Positions 27,171 through 35,881 of a DNA stretch of 64,000 bases are shown piece by piece. The notes beneath the pieces were generated by a model. It had not been told where the DNA came from. It saw nothing but the letters and a program-made list of their open reading frames with translations, and ran no database searches. This stretch comes from Croceicoccus estronivorus (GTDB taxonomy: Bacteria; Pseudomonadota; Alphaproteobacteria; Sphingomonadales; Sphingomonadaceae), in NCBI RefSeq assembly GCF_001625325.1, contig NZ_JRQQ01000005.1:186001-250000 (forward strand), read 5' to 3'. Each line of letters starts with the position of its first letter. The stretch's first letter is position 1. The position numbers and the translations under genes are program-made.

Positions 27171-28895
27171 ATGACGACCTTCTTTCGCCGCCTTGCCAGC
27201 GCCATCACCCTCCCCTTGCTGCTCGGCGCCTGCACTACGGTGTCAGGCACCCCACACGAAGCAGTCACCCGGGAACAGAGACAAACCGGGCTCATCAGCG
27301 CGGCGGACCCGCGCGCGGCGGAGGCAGGGGCTGAAATGCTGCGCGCAGGCGGCAGCGCAACGGATGCCGCGATCGCGACAATGCTGGCGCTCAACGTCGT
27401 GGAGCCGCAAAGTTCGGGAATCGGCGGGGGCGGCTTCTATGTTCGCGGCGCAGCCGATGGTGCGGTTGAAACCATCGACGGGCGCGAAACCGCGCCCAAG
27501 GCAGCCTTCCCCGGCTGGTTCCTCGATACCAAGGGCCAGCCTCTCCCGTTCATGGACGCTGTCATGTCCGGTCTCAGCGTAGGCGTACCCGGCAACCTGC
27601 GGCTGGCTGAGGAAGCCCATCGTCGCCATGGCAAGCTTGCCTGGGCCAAACTGTTCGAACCGGCCATCGCCCTTGCACGGGACGGTTTCCGCATCAGCCC
27701 TCGATTGCACAATGTCCTTGAAACGGCCCACGATCACGCCCGTGCCGATCCGGAAGTGCAAGCGCTCTATTTCGATCAGGCGGGCGAGCCGCTGGCGGCA
27801 GGTGCGCTGGTCAGGAATCCGGCTCTGGCGCAAACTCTGCAAGACATCGCCCAACAAGGGGTCGACGCATTTTATCTCGGTGCGAATGCAAAGGCTGTCG
27901 CGGCACGCGTCGCCGCTGAGACGCCGCACCCGGACGGCATGAGGGAAAGCGATCTTGCAGCCTATTCCGCGCATGAGCGTCCAGCGGTCTGTGGTACCTA
28001 TCGCGGTTATCGCATCTGCGGCATGGGCCCGCCTTCATCGGGCGCCACGACTGTCTTTGCGACTCTGAAGCAGCTGGAAGGTTTCGACCTCGCCGCGCTG
28101 GGCTCCACTTCACCGGTGGCCTGGCACCTGATCGCAGAATCCATGCGCCTCGCCTATGCTGATCGTGAACTCTATCTCGCGGACAGCGATTTCGTAGCGG
28201 TGCCCGTAGCCGGCCTTGCCGATCCGGATTATCTCGCCGCACGGGGCAAGCTGATCTCCCCTGTCGACACAATGGCACAGGTCAACCCCGGCACGCCGCC
28301 CGGTGCCGGGTCGCCATTATCGGACGGTGTCGAGCCGCCTGAATCCGGGACATCGCATTTCGTCGCAATCGACAAGGACGGCAACGCAGTCAGCTATACA
28401 TCGACTATCGAAGGCCCGTTCGGTTCGGGCATGATGGTAGGAGGATATTTTCTCAACAATGAGCTGACCGACTTCAGTTTCGTACCAGCCAGGGACAGCA
28501 AACCCGTCGCCAACCGGGTCGATGGCGGCAAGCGGCCCCGCAGTTCCATGTCGCCTACTGTCATCTACGCGCCCGACGGCAGGCTGTTCATGGCGGTCGG
28601 CGCGGCGGGGGGGGCCACCATTCCAGCGCAGGTCGTCCGCGCCATCATCGGCGTGATCGACTGGAAACTGACCGCATCTCAGGCCCTGTCCCTGCCTGTG
28701 CTGTTCGCGCCCGGAGACACAGTTTATGTCGAACAGGGCAGTACTCTGGAAGCGATGATTCCAAGCCTTGAAGAACTGGGGCACAAGGTCGCGGCGCGTA
28801 AGCTGCCGCTGAAAACCAATGCCGCCGTTCGTAGCCCGAACGGCTGGACCGGCGCAGCCGACCCCCGCAGCGAGGGCGAAGCGATCATTCCATAG
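27171..28895 (+). CDS. ggt: Gamma-glutamyltransferase, predicted lipoprotein
   Basis: 574 residues from the ATG at 27171. The signal peptide has lipobox LGAC, which is less usual than the plain signal of many GGTs. Family features include ATDAAIATMLALNVVEPQSSGIGGGGF, PGNLRLAEEAHRRHGKL, and GPPSSGATT. The autoprocessing site is the Thr394 of SGTSHF, which becomes the N-terminal nucleophile of the small subunit; SYTSTIEGPFGSGM follows. It transfers or hydrolyses gamma-glutamyl groups from glutathione outside the cytoplasm. Confidence 0.9.
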   Translation: MTTFFRRLASAITLPLLLGACTTVSGTPHEAVTREQRQTGLISAADPRAAEAGAEMLRAGGSATDAAIATMLALNVVEPQSSGIGGGGFYVRGAADGAVETIDGRETAPKAAFPGWFLDTKGQPLPFMDAVMSGLSVGVPGNLRLAEEAHRRHGKLAWAKLFEPAIALARDGFRISPRLHNVLETAHDHARADPEVQALYFDQAGEPLAAGALVRNPALAQTLQDIAQQGVDAFYLGANAKAVAARVAAETPHPDGMRESDLAAYSAHERPAVCGTYRGYRICGMGPPSSGATTVFATLKQLEGFDLAALGSTSPVAWHLIAESMRLAYADRELYLADSDFVAVPVAGLADPDYLAARGKLISPVDTMAQVNPGTPPGAGSPLSDGVEPPESGTSHFVAIDKDGNAVSYTSTIEGPFGSGMMVGGYFLNNELTDFSFVPARDSKPVANRVDGGKRPRSSMSPTVIYAPDGRLFMAVGAAGGATIPAQVVRAIIGVIDWKLTASQALSLPVLFAPGDTVYVEQGSTLEAMIPSLEELGHKVAARKLPLKTNAAVRSPNGWTGAADPRSEGEAIIP

Positions 28896-28989
28896 GATGG
28901 GTGGCCTGCGGAGGCTTGCCGCAAAGACTAACGCGTCATAAACCTCGTATTAGCCCCCTATGACGGGGGCCGGGATACGGGGGTAGGGC

Positions 28990-30777
28990 GTGCAGCTTTC
29001 GGATATCGACGCGGCAAACAATCTCGTCAGCCTGTTCCTTGCCCGTGCTGATGTCCTGGGCAATCGCCCCTTCCTCTGGACCAAGGGTGACGGCACCTGG
29101 AAATCTCTCAGTTGGGCGGAGGCTGCGCGGCAAGTCTGCACCATGGCCGAAAGCCTGAGAGAACTGGGCCTCAATCGCGGCGACCGGGTGGTGCTGGTGT
29201 CCGAAAACCGGCCGGAGTGGTGCGTTGCCGATCTGGCGATCATGGCGGCCGGCTGCGTCACCGTTCCCACTTACATCACGAATACGGAACGTGACCATCT
29301 CCACATTCTCGACAATTCGGGTGCGCGGGCGGTAATCGTATCTTCGGGCAAACTTGCAGAGCCACTGCTTCCGGCCATGATGCGGTCCGGTATTGCCGAA
29401 CATCTCATCGCCATGGAGCCGCTCAGGCATAGCCAGGAATGCAGCTTCACCTGGCACGATTGGAATAAAATGGCGGCTGGCGATCATGCAGCGGCCCGCG
29501 CCGCGGTCGAAAGCCGCATGTCCGAAGTCGGCCGTGGCGACATGGCCTGTATCATTTATACCAGCGGCACGGGCGGTGCCCCACGAGGGGTGCCCCAGCA
29601 TCACGGCGCTATCCTGAGCAATGTCGGTGGCGCCACTGCCGTTTTGCATGAGGATTTCGGGCCAGGCGACGAAGTGTTCCTCTCCTTCCTGCCGCTTTCC
29701 CATGCCTACGAACATACTGGCGGACAATTCCTGCCAATCGGGCTGGGCGCGCAGATCTATTATTCGGAAGGGCTGGAAAAGCTGGCCAGCAATATCGCCG
29801 AAGTTCGCCCGACAATCATGATCGTGGTTCCCCGCCTGTTCGAAGTGTTGCGCAGCCGGATCATGAAACAGATCGAGAAGGAAGGGCGGATTGCCAGTTT
29901 CCTGATGGATCGCGCGCTCACCATCAAGGGGAAGCGCCGATTGCGCGATCTGCCGATGGATTTCATCCTCGACCGGACCTTGCGGCCACGGATCCGGCAA
30001 CGGTTCGGGGGGCGGATCAAGGCCCTGGTTTCCGGAGGGGCTCCGCTCAATCCCGATGTCGGGAATTTCTTCACTGCCATGGGCATGACCCTGTTGCAGG
30101 GATATGGCCAGACCGAAGCCGGCCCGGTTATCAGCTGCAACAGACCCTCAGCTGGCCTGAAAATGGATACGGTGGGGCCTCCGCTCCCGGGGGTGGAAGT
30201 GAAAATTGCCGAGGACGGTGAAATCCTGTGCCGCGGCGAACTCGTCATGCATGGGTACTGGCACAACAGACCCCAGACCGAAGCCGCACTGATCGACGGC
30301 TGGCTACATACCGGCGACATCGGACATATCGATGAAGCAGGCCGGATAGTCATTACCGACCGCAAGAAGGACATGATCGTCAACGACAAGGGCGATAACA
30401 TCGCCCCGCAGAAGATCGAAGGCATGCTGACACTGCAACCGGAGATCGCGCAGGCGATGGTGGCTGGCGATCGGCGGCCCTACATTGTCGGCCTGCTCGT
30501 TCCGGATGCCGAATGGGCGCTGGAGTGGGCACAAGCCAATGACGAGCGGTTCGACCTTGCGGAACTGCAGAACCTGCCGGCATTCAGAGCCGTCATCCGT
30601 ACCGCTGTCGACAGGGTGAATCAGGATCTTTCGGTAATCGAGAAGGTACGCCAGTTCGTCTTTGCGGACGAGGCGTTCTCAGTCGCAAACGAACAACTGA
30701 CACCTAGCATGAAGATCCGCCGCCACAAGATTCGCGAGCATTATGGCGATCGGCTGGACGCGCTCTACAGAAATTGA
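28990..30777 (+). CDS. Long-chain acyl-CoA ligase (AMP-forming)
   Basis: 595 residues from a GTG preceded by a G-rich sequence. Adenylate-forming superfamily: P-loop motif YTSGTGGAPRG near residues 190-200, LPLSHAYEHTGG, YGQTEAGPVISCN, GWLHTGDIG, and DRKKDMIVNDKGDNIAP with the C-terminal catalytic lysine in PSMKIRRHKI. It resembles FadD15-type fatty acyl-CoA synthetases. A GC-rich hairpin (GCCCCC/GGGGGC, 28953-28970) lies in the leader. The substrate chain length is inferred. Confidence 0.87.
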   Translation: MQLSDIDAANNLVSLFLARADVLGNRPFLWTKGDGTWKSLSWAEAARQVCTMAESLRELGLNRGDRVVLVSENRPEWCVADLAIMAAGCVTVPTYITNTERDHLHILDNSGARAVIVSSGKLAEPLLPAMMRSGIAEHLIAMEPLRHSQECSFTWHDWNKMAAGDHAAARAAVESRMSEVGRGDMACIIYTSGTGGAPRGVPQHHGAILSNVGGATAVLHEDFGPGDEVFLSFLPLSHAYEHTGGQFLPIGLGAQIYYSEGLEKLASNIAEVRPTIMIVVPRLFEVLRSRIMKQIEKEGRIASFLMDRALTIKGKRRLRDLPMDFILDRTLRPRIRQRFGGRIKALVSGGAPLNPDVGNFFTAMGMTLLQGYGQTEAGPVISCNRPSAGLKMDTVGPPLPGVEVKIAEDGEILCRGELVMHGYWHNRPQTEAALIDGWLHTGDIGHIDEAGRIVITDRKKDMIVNDKGDNIAPQKIEGMLTLQPEIAQAMVAGDRRPYIVGLLVPDAEWALEWAQANDERFDLAELQNLPAFRAVIRTAVDRVNQDLSVIEKVRQFVFADEAFSVANEQLTPSMKIRRHKIREHYGDRLDALYRN

Positions 30778-30806
30778 AACGTCATAGCGGCCCAAGGCCA
30801 TTCCGG

Positions 30807-31337
30807 TCAGGCCGCTTCCTCCTCGACATACTCGGGATAGAAGCTGGGTTCGCGATCGGACCAGCCCGGCGCCGTCGCTGCGGATTCGCTTAACGACTGG
30901 AGCAGCATTTTGCGTCGATCGGGGCGAATCTGCGGCAAGGCCGCCGCGCCACAGAATGCTGCCGGCAACCACGGTCTCGCATGCGGGCCCAGCAGACGTT
31001 CATAAAGAAAGCGATAGGCCGAGAAGCAAGACAGCCGTTCCTGCGCAAGATCGAATGCGGTCACGCGCAGCAGCTGTCCCATGAAAGGGCCGATCATTCC
31101 GTCGAACGTGAATTCATCCGGCTGTTCCGCCCGCAAGGCCTTGAGATCCTGATAGGCGACATATTGGCTGCGGATGGAAGCGAGTTCCGCCGAATCCCGC
31201 GCCCACAATTTGAAGGCGTCCTGGCGACCCAGCCCCACATCCAGGCTGCGTTTGATGTAACGCTGCTCAGCCGGATCGAAACCGGCGAATTCGCGCAGTT
31301 CGGCAATGGTCAGAGTGGCAGTCCCGGTATCGTTCAT
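30807..31337 (-). CDS. Hypothetical protein of unknown family
   Basis: 176 residues from the ATG at 31337, preceded by AAGGGG. It has no signal peptide or membrane segment and looks mostly helical, with scattered tryptophans in its last third (HARPWLPAAFCG, PGWSDREPSFYPEY) and an acidic end. I do not recognise it. It stands alone on the minus strand, convergent with the acyl-CoA ligase gene and separated by 135 bp from the thiSG stop. Confidence 0.6.
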   Translation of the reverse strand: MNDTGTATLTIAELREFAGFDPAEQRYIKRSLDVGLGRQDAFKLWARDSAELASIRSQYVAYQDLKALRAEQPDEFTFDGMIGPFMGQLLRVTAFDLAQERLSCFSAYRFLYERLLGPHARPWLPAAFCGAAALPQIRPDRRKMLLQSLSESAATAPGWSDREPSFYPEYVEEEAA

Positions 31338-31472
31338 CGTCTTGCCCCTTGCGCCACACCTTGCGGCGCGTCGGGACCGATCATCGGCCACACATGGTTA
31401 GCAACCAGTAAACGATGCCAATTTATCGGCAGGGAAACCCTTAGATCTGCTTTGATCCGCAAAGAGGGCGGA

Positions 31473-32453
31473 TCAGATCAAACCAGCGAGGGGACTGCTC
31501 GGGTCAGCATATTTCCGCGTCGCCATGCGTCCCGCACGATAGGATTCGCGGCCCGCCTCTACCGCCAGCTTCATCGCCCGCGCCATGCGCAACGGGTTCT
31601 TCGCTTCGGCAATGGCAGTATTCATCAGCACACCTGTGCAGCCCAATTCCATTGCAATCGCTGCGTCGCTTGCCGTTCCGACGCCCGCATCGACCAGCAC
31701 CGGCAGATTGGTTCCTTCGACGATCAGACGGATCGTCACCTTGTTCTGAATGCCAAGACCCGATCCGATCGGTGCGCCAAGTGGCATGATGGCGACCGCG
31801 CCTGCTTCTTCGAGCTGCTTGGCCGCAATGGGATCATCCGCGCAATAGACCATCGGCAGAAAGCCTTCGTTCGCCAGGATTTCAGTCGCCCGCAGGGTTT
31901 CGCGCATGTCGGGATAGAGAGTGCGCGCTTCCCCCAGCACTTCCAGCTTCACCAGATCCCATCCGCCCGCTTCACGCGCCAGGCGCAAAGTGCGGATCGC
32001 ATCCTCCGCGGTAAAGCATCCGGCCGTGTTCGGCAGGTAAGTGGTCTTTTTCGGATCGATGAAGTCCGTCAACATCGGGGCCTTGGGATCGGACAGGTTG
32101 ACCCGGCGTACGGCGACTGTGACGATTTCAGCGCCGCTCGCTTCCACCGCAGCCGCATTTTCCGCGAAATCCTTGTATTTGCCGGTACCGACAATCAGGC
32201 GGGAGGTGAATCGCCGGCCCGCGACCTCCCAGCTGTCGTCATCGGCACCGCCGCCGACGAAATGGACGATTTCCAGCACATCACCGTCGGCCAGCATCAC
32301 GTTTGCCAGGGTAGAACGCGGCACGATTTCGCCATTGCGTTCAACCGCGACCTTTTCAGGCAGGAGATCGAGCTGGCGGACAAGGTCGGCGATCGAGCCG
32401 GGCGCCGCCCGGCGGGTTTCACCATTGACTACAAGGGAGAGAACGGACGTCAT
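31473..32453 (-). CDS. thiG: ThiS-ThiG fusion: sulfur carrier and thiazole synthase
   Basis: 326 residues. Residues 1-~69 form a ThiS ubiquitin-like domain ending GGG (67-69). From ~75 a full ThiG TIM barrel follows: [36 protein letters not shown], Schiff-base Lys169 in DLVKLEV, and [16 protein letters not shown] plus [17 protein letters not shown]. In thiamine synthesis the ThiS C-terminal glycine must be thiocarboxylated; here it is internal. It starts 16 nt after the merC-domain gene on the same strand, so they are probably one operon. I see no TPP riboswitch. Confidence 0.9.
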   Translation of the reverse strand: MTSVLSLVVNGETRRAAPGSIADLVRQLDLLPEKVAVERNGEIVPRSTLANVMLADGDVLEIVHFVGGGADDDSWEVAGRRFTSRLIVGTGKYKDFAENAAAVEASGAEIVTVAVRRVNLSDPKAPMLTDFIDPKKTTYLPNTAGCFTAEDAIRTLRLAREAGGWDLVKLEVLGEARTLYPDMRETLRATEILANEGFLPMVYCADDPIAAKQLEEAGAVAIMPLGAPIGSGLGIQNKVTIRLIVEGTNLPVLVDAGVGTASDAAIAMELGCTGVLMNTAIAEAKNPLRMARAMKLAVEAGRESYRAGRMATRKYADPSSPLAGLI

Positions 32454-32469
32454 GCCCGCCAGATAGCGC

Positions 32470-32841
32470 TCAATGCGTATGACGCAAGTTGAGGATGTGT
32501 CCCGCGGCCAGAAGAACGACACCGCAGATCGTCAATACCGCCTCTTCCACCCCATGACCGACGGCCAGCGCCGACGCCATCAGGGAAAGGCCGATTGCCC
32601 CGAGAACGAGCGGCGCCAGCCGTCCGTGCCGCAGCACTCCCAAGCCGATCGTTACGATCCCGACCCCGACAGCCAATGCCAGCCCGATGCGATGAATCTC
32701 GGGCGCGAGCAGCCAGCCACCACCGATCCCGAGCACCGCCACCAGCATCAGACCAGCGAGACAATGGACGAGACAGAGGCCGGACAAGGCAATTCCGACA
32801 CGGTCCAGTCGGTGACGAATCGAAAGCAGGGCAGCACGCAT
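32470..32841 (-). CDS. MerC-domain membrane protein
   Basis: 123 residues with four hydrophobic segments. Cysteines 23 and 27 in GLCLVHC match the metal-binding pair of MerC-type transporters. A His-rich end (ILNLRHTH) could also bind metal. Whether it carries mercury or another ion such as zinc is not clear. A 15-bp Zur-like dyad overlaps its promoter zone, 13-27 bp before the start codon, which favours zinc. thiSG follows closely. Confidence 0.78.
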   Translation of the reverse strand: MRAALLSIRHRLDRVGIALSGLCLVHCLAGLMLVAVLGIGGGWLLAPEIHRIGLALAVGVGIVTIGLGVLRHGRLAPLVLGAIGLSLMASALAVGHGVEEAVLTICGVVLLAAGHILNLRHTH

Positions 32842-32853
32842 GGCGACTATCTA

Positions 32854-32868
32854 TGATACATTGTAACA
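32854..32868. promoter_or_regulatory. Candidate Zur/Fur-type operator
   Basis: Inverted repeat TGATACA-T-TGTAACA, 7-1-7 with one mismatch between arms. The shape resembles Zur boxes of proteobacteria. It lies between the divergent merC-domain gene and ctaA, closer to the former. Factor identity is inferred. Confidence 0.4.
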
Positions 32869-32974
32869 TCTTTCAACGGGCAACCGTCGCAATACGGGAA
32901 TCCTTCGCTTGCACTTTATCAATCGCTTGCCCAAAAGCCCCGCCATGGTCGCTCCGGCAGAAGAAGGAATTGCA

Positions 32975-34003
32975 ATGCGGCAAACGCGAAACGAGACGGC
33001 GCTGCTACTTGCCCGCTGGCTTTTCGTTGTCGCCGCCCTCGTGGTTGCGATGGTTGCAGTGGGCGGTATCACCCGCCTGACCGAATCCGGTCTTTCGATT
33101 ACGGAGTGGAAGCCGGTAACGGGTGCGATCCCACCGCTGACGGATGCCCAATGGCAAGCCGAATTCGAGGCATACAAGCAGATTCCGCAGTATCTGGACG
33201 TCAATGGCCCGGCGGGCATGACTCTGGCGGATTACAAGTTCATCTACTTCTGGGAATGGGTCCACCGGCTGCTCGGCCGCGTGATCGGGCTGGCTTATGC
33301 GCTCCCTCTCATCTGGTTCTGGGCCAAGGGGCTGATACCCCAGGGTTACAAGGCTCGTTTGCTCGGCCTGCTGGCCTTGGGCGCATTTCAGGGCGCGGTC
33401 GGCTGGTGGATGGTGACATCAGGCCTGCATACCGATTCCGGCGATCGCGTAAGCCATTTCCGTCTCGCCACGCATCTTCTGGTCGCCCTGTTGACACTGG
33501 GCGCTCTGGTCTGGACCGCGCTCGACTTCAGAGCGGTTGCGCGGGGCGTACCTCGGCCCCGGCTGACTTCTTTCGGCGCACTCGCCCTCGCTGCACTGGC
33601 GCTGCAATTGCTGTTCGGGGCGTTTGTTGCCGGGGAAAGGGCCGGTTATGTGGCCAGTGACTGGCCATTGATGCAGGGCCATTTCTTTCCCGAAGGCGTC
33701 GATTGGTCACAAGGTCCGCTACACGCGTTCCTCTATGACCCTTTCCTTATCCATTTCATTCACCGCTGGTGGGCCTGGGTCGTTGTCGCCTTGCTGGTCG
33801 TATTGGCGCGCAGGGCCCGTCGGGCAGGTAGTCGTCCGGCTTCGATCGCAGTGCATGCCACGTTCGGGACACAAGTGCTGCTGGGGATTGCAACGGTGAT
33901 GACGGGCATCGCCCTGTGGCTCGCCGTGTTGCACCAGCTTGTCGGGGCCCTGCTGGTCGCCGCCACAGCCTGGGGCGCACATGCAGCAGGGCGCACCCGG
34001 TGA
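32975..34003 (+). CDS. ctaA: Heme A synthase (COX15/CtaA family)
   Basis: 342 residues, about eight membrane helices. It oxidises haem O to haem A for cytochrome aa3 oxidases. Haem-ligand histidines appear in EWVHRLLGR, DRVSHFRLATHLL, LIHFIHRWWAWV and AVLHQLVGALL. The GGITRLTESGLSITEWKPVTG segment is characteristic of type 2 (COX15-like) members. I chose the ATG at 32975 because AAGAAGGA precedes it. Its stop overlaps the cutA start by 4 nt. Confidence 0.92.
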   Translation: MRQTRNETALLLARWLFVVAALVVAMVAVGGITRLTESGLSITEWKPVTGAIPPLTDAQWQAEFEAYKQIPQYLDVNGPAGMTLADYKFIYFWEWVHRLLGRVIGLAYALPLIWFWAKGLIPQGYKARLLGLLALGAFQGAVGWWMVTSGLHTDSGDRVSHFRLATHLLVALLTLGALVWTALDFRAVARGVPRPRLTSFGALALAALALQLLFGAFVAGERAGYVASDWPLMQGHFFPEGVDWSQGPLHAFLYDPFLIHFIHRWWAWVVVALLVVLARRARRAGSRPASIAVHATFGTQVLLGIATVMTGIALWLAVLHQLVGALLVAATAWGAHAAGRTR

Positions 34004-34335
34004 GTGAAAGTGGGCTGGCCCTGATCTGGTCGCCCTTCGCCGACGACGCCTCTGCGGAAGCCGCCGCAGCACAATTGCTGGACGAGCAGCTGGTGGCATG
34101 CGTCAATATTTTGCCTGCCATACGTTCTCTCTATATCTGGAACGGGGAACGCAGCAGCGGGACGGAATGCGGCGCCCTGTTCAAAACTGACGCGGCCCTG
34201 CTCGATGCCGCAGTCGCCCGGCTTGCCGAAATTCACCCGTACGAAGTACCTGCCATTACTGGCTGGCGGTGCGATGCCGCAGCAGTGGAGACAGTGAATT
34301 GGATCGGCGCATTGGCGCCACCTGATCGCCCCTGA
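34000..34335 (+). CDS. cutA: CutA divalent-cation tolerance protein
   Basis: 111 residues from a GTG that overlaps the ctaA stop (GTGA). CutA family: LLDEQLVACVNILPAIRSLYIWNGE, with the conserved Cys, and EIHPYEVPAI. It forms small trimers; the name comes from copper tolerance in E. coli, but the true role is unclear. Confidence 0.9.
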   Translation: MSESGLALIWSPFADDASAEAAAAQLLDEQLVACVNILPAIRSLYIWNGERSSGTECGALFKTDAALLDAAVARLAEIHPYEVPAITGWRCDAAAVETVNWIGALAPPDRP

Positions 34336-34382
34336 TCTCCCGCGTCACGAGCTACGGTATTATTATACCTCTTCGGCAGGGC

Positions 34383-34413
34383 CCGGAATCGCTTGACTTT
34401 GGAGCGATTCGGG
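34383..34413 (+). promoter_or_regulatory. Inverted repeat in the rplM leader/promoter zone
   Basis: Arms CCGGAATCGCT (34383-34393) and AGCGATTCGGG (34403-34413) pair at 10 of 11 positions around a 9-nt loop. A TTGACT -35-like hexamer (34393-34398) lies in and beside the loop. It could be an operator, or part of a leader if transcription starts upstream. No T run follows, so it is not a normal terminator. Confidence 0.4.
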
Positions 34414-34498
34414 AACATTGGCGCGCCTTCGCAGGTGCATGCGGCATCATGGTTCGCGCGTACCGGCAGATTTTTCAGATATGAGGATTTGACAGCCC

Positions 34499-34978
34499 AT
34501 GAAGGCGCTCAGCAAGACCACGCGGTCGATCAAGCCGGCCGAGGTGGAAAAGAAATGGCATCTGATTGATGCCGATGGTCTGGTAGTCGGCCGCCTTGCG
34601 GTGATTATCGCCAACCTCCTGCGCGGCAAGCACAAGCCCAGCTTCACCCCGCACGTCGATTGCGGCGACCATGTCGTCGTCATCAACGCGGACAAGGTCC
34701 GGCTGACCGGCAACAAGCTCAAGGACAAGACCTACTACAAGCACACCGGCTATGCCGGCGGCATCAAGGCGGTCACCGCTGCGAAGGTCCTGGAAGGCCG
34801 CTTCCCCGAACGCGTGCTGGAAAAGGCAGTTGAACGGATGGTTCCCCGCGGCCCGCTTGGCCGTGCGCAGATGAAGGCGCTGCATCTCTATGCCGGCACC
34901 GAGCATCCGCATGGCGGCACCCAGCCCGAGACGCTCGACGTCGCTTCGATGAACCGCAAGAACAAGGCTCCTGCATAA
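34499..34978 (+). CDS. rplM: 50S ribosomal protein L13
   Basis: 159 residues, usual for alphaproteobacteria. Typical segments: [42 protein letters not shown], and the [18 protein letters not shown] end. The rpsI start overlaps its stop by one base (TAATG), giving the conserved L13-S9 pair. Confidence 0.96.
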   Translation: MKALSKTTRSIKPAEVEKKWHLIDADGLVVGRLAVIIANLLRGKHKPSFTPHVDCGDHVVVINADKVRLTGNKLKDKTYYKHTGYAGGIKAVTAAKVLEGRFPERVLEKAVERMVPRGPLGRAQMKALHLYAGTEHPHGGTQPETLDVASMNRKNKAPA

Positions 34979-35520
34979 TGGCCCCTGAATCGAATAACGG
35001 AGCGAACACGGTCTCCGACCTCGCCGACCTGAAGGACATCACCGGCAACGCACCTGCTGCTGAAGCCGCCGCGGAAGCCCCGGCGGCACCGGTCGTTTCT
35101 TCCACCCCGTTGCGTGAACAGGAAATCGACGCCCAGGGCCGTGCTTATGCCACTGGCCGCCGCAAGGACGCTGTTGCCCGCGTATGGGTGAAGCCCGGCA
35201 CCGGCAAGATCACTGTCAATGGCCGTGATCAGGAAGTCTATTTCGCACGTCCGACGCTGCGCCTGATTATCAACCAGCCGTTCGACATCACTGACCGTTC
35301 GGGTCAGTATGACGTTGTCGCAACCGTCAAGGGCGGCGGCCTTTCGGGTCAGGCCGGTGCGGTCAAGCACGGTATCAGCCAGGCGCTGACCAAGTACGAG
35401 CCTGCTCTGCGCTCCATGGTCAAGGCTGCTGGTTTCCTTACCCGCGACAGCCGCGTGGTCGAACGTAAGAAGTACGGCCGGGCCAAGGCTCGCCGCAGCT
35501 TCCAGTTCTCGAAGCGCTAA
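34978..35520 (+). CDS. rpsI: 30S ribosomal protein S9 with N-terminal extension
   Basis: 180 residues. The S9 core begins near residue 58 ([29 protein letters not shown]) and ends in the standard FQFSKR tail that reaches the decoding site. The first ~55 residues are an Ala/Pro/Glu-rich extension absent from E. coli S9. The start is fixed by the one-base overlap with rplM. Followed by a strong terminator. Confidence 0.95.
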   Translation: MAPESNNGANTVSDLADLKDITGNAPAAEAAAEAPAAPVVSSTPLREQEIDAQGRAYATGRRKDAVARVWVKPGTGKITVNGRDQEVYFARPTLRLIINQPFDITDRSGQYDVVATVKGGGLSGQAGAVKHGISQALTKYEPALRSMVKAAGFLTRDSRVVERKKYGRAKARRSFQFSKR

Positions 35521-35545
35521 GTTTTCGCGAACCACCGAACAAGAA

Positions 35546-35573
35546 GGCGGCTCCCCATGGAGCCGCCTTTTTT
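35546..35573 (+). terminator. Intrinsic terminator of rplM-rpsI
   Basis: GGCGGCTCC, loop CCAT, GGAGCCGCC, then six T (35568-35573). The nine-bp stem is identical to that of the orphan terminator at 25869-25902. Confidence 0.9.
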
Positions 35574-35593
35574 CGTCTGGATATTATTTGCAG

Positions 35594-35788
35594 TCAGGGT
35601 GCGTCCTGCCCTTTCAGTATCGCACGGCTGACAAACCAGCTGACGGGAACCGCGATGACGAAGCCCGCTATGGCCGCGAGAATGATCGGTTTCCAGGTGT
35701 CCAGCCCCATGACCAGCACGGCCACGATTCCGATCCCCATCAGAGTGGTGCCGACAATCGAGAACAGCACCGACATCAGGCGAAGCAT
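35594..35788 (-). CDS. Small two-helix membrane protein
   Basis: 64 residues from the second ATG, which has AAGGGG 7 nt upstream. Two hydrophobic helices flank a short loop (MLRLMSVLFSIVGTTLMG; TWKPIILAAIAGFVIAVPVSW). Similar small alphaproteobacterial proteins are often misnamed 'CTP synthetase'; nothing here supports that activity. Function unknown. Confidence 0.7.
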   Translation of the reverse strand: MLRLMSVLFSIVGTTLMGIGIVAVLVMGLDTWKPIILAAIAGFVIAVPVSWFVSRAILKGQDAP

Positions 35789-35881
35789 GGTCATCCCCTT
35801 TCGCTAGTCCACCCCTTCATTGTTCAGCATACTCGCCAAGCGCAGCAAATCCTTGATTCCGGTCAAATGAAACTCGGCAGT

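Noticed and set aside
30786-30816. AGCGGCC/GGCCGCT inverted repeat between the acyl-CoA ligase and hypothetical genes
   Set aside because: Large loop, no T run, and it overlaps the end of a coding sequence.
31454-31474. GATCCGC/GCGGATC hairpin at the thiSG stop as a terminator
   Set aside because: Seven-bp stem without a T run; too weak to list as a terminator.
30981-32492. A 503-codon plus-strand frame opposite thiSG and the hypothetical gene
   Set aside because: Arg/His/Gln-rich shadow translation spanning two real genes and their gap; no plausible start signal.
32842-32974. TPP riboswitch for thiSG
   Set aside because: The gap upstream of the merC-thiSG unit is short and lacks the conserved THI-box sequences; no other leader is available.
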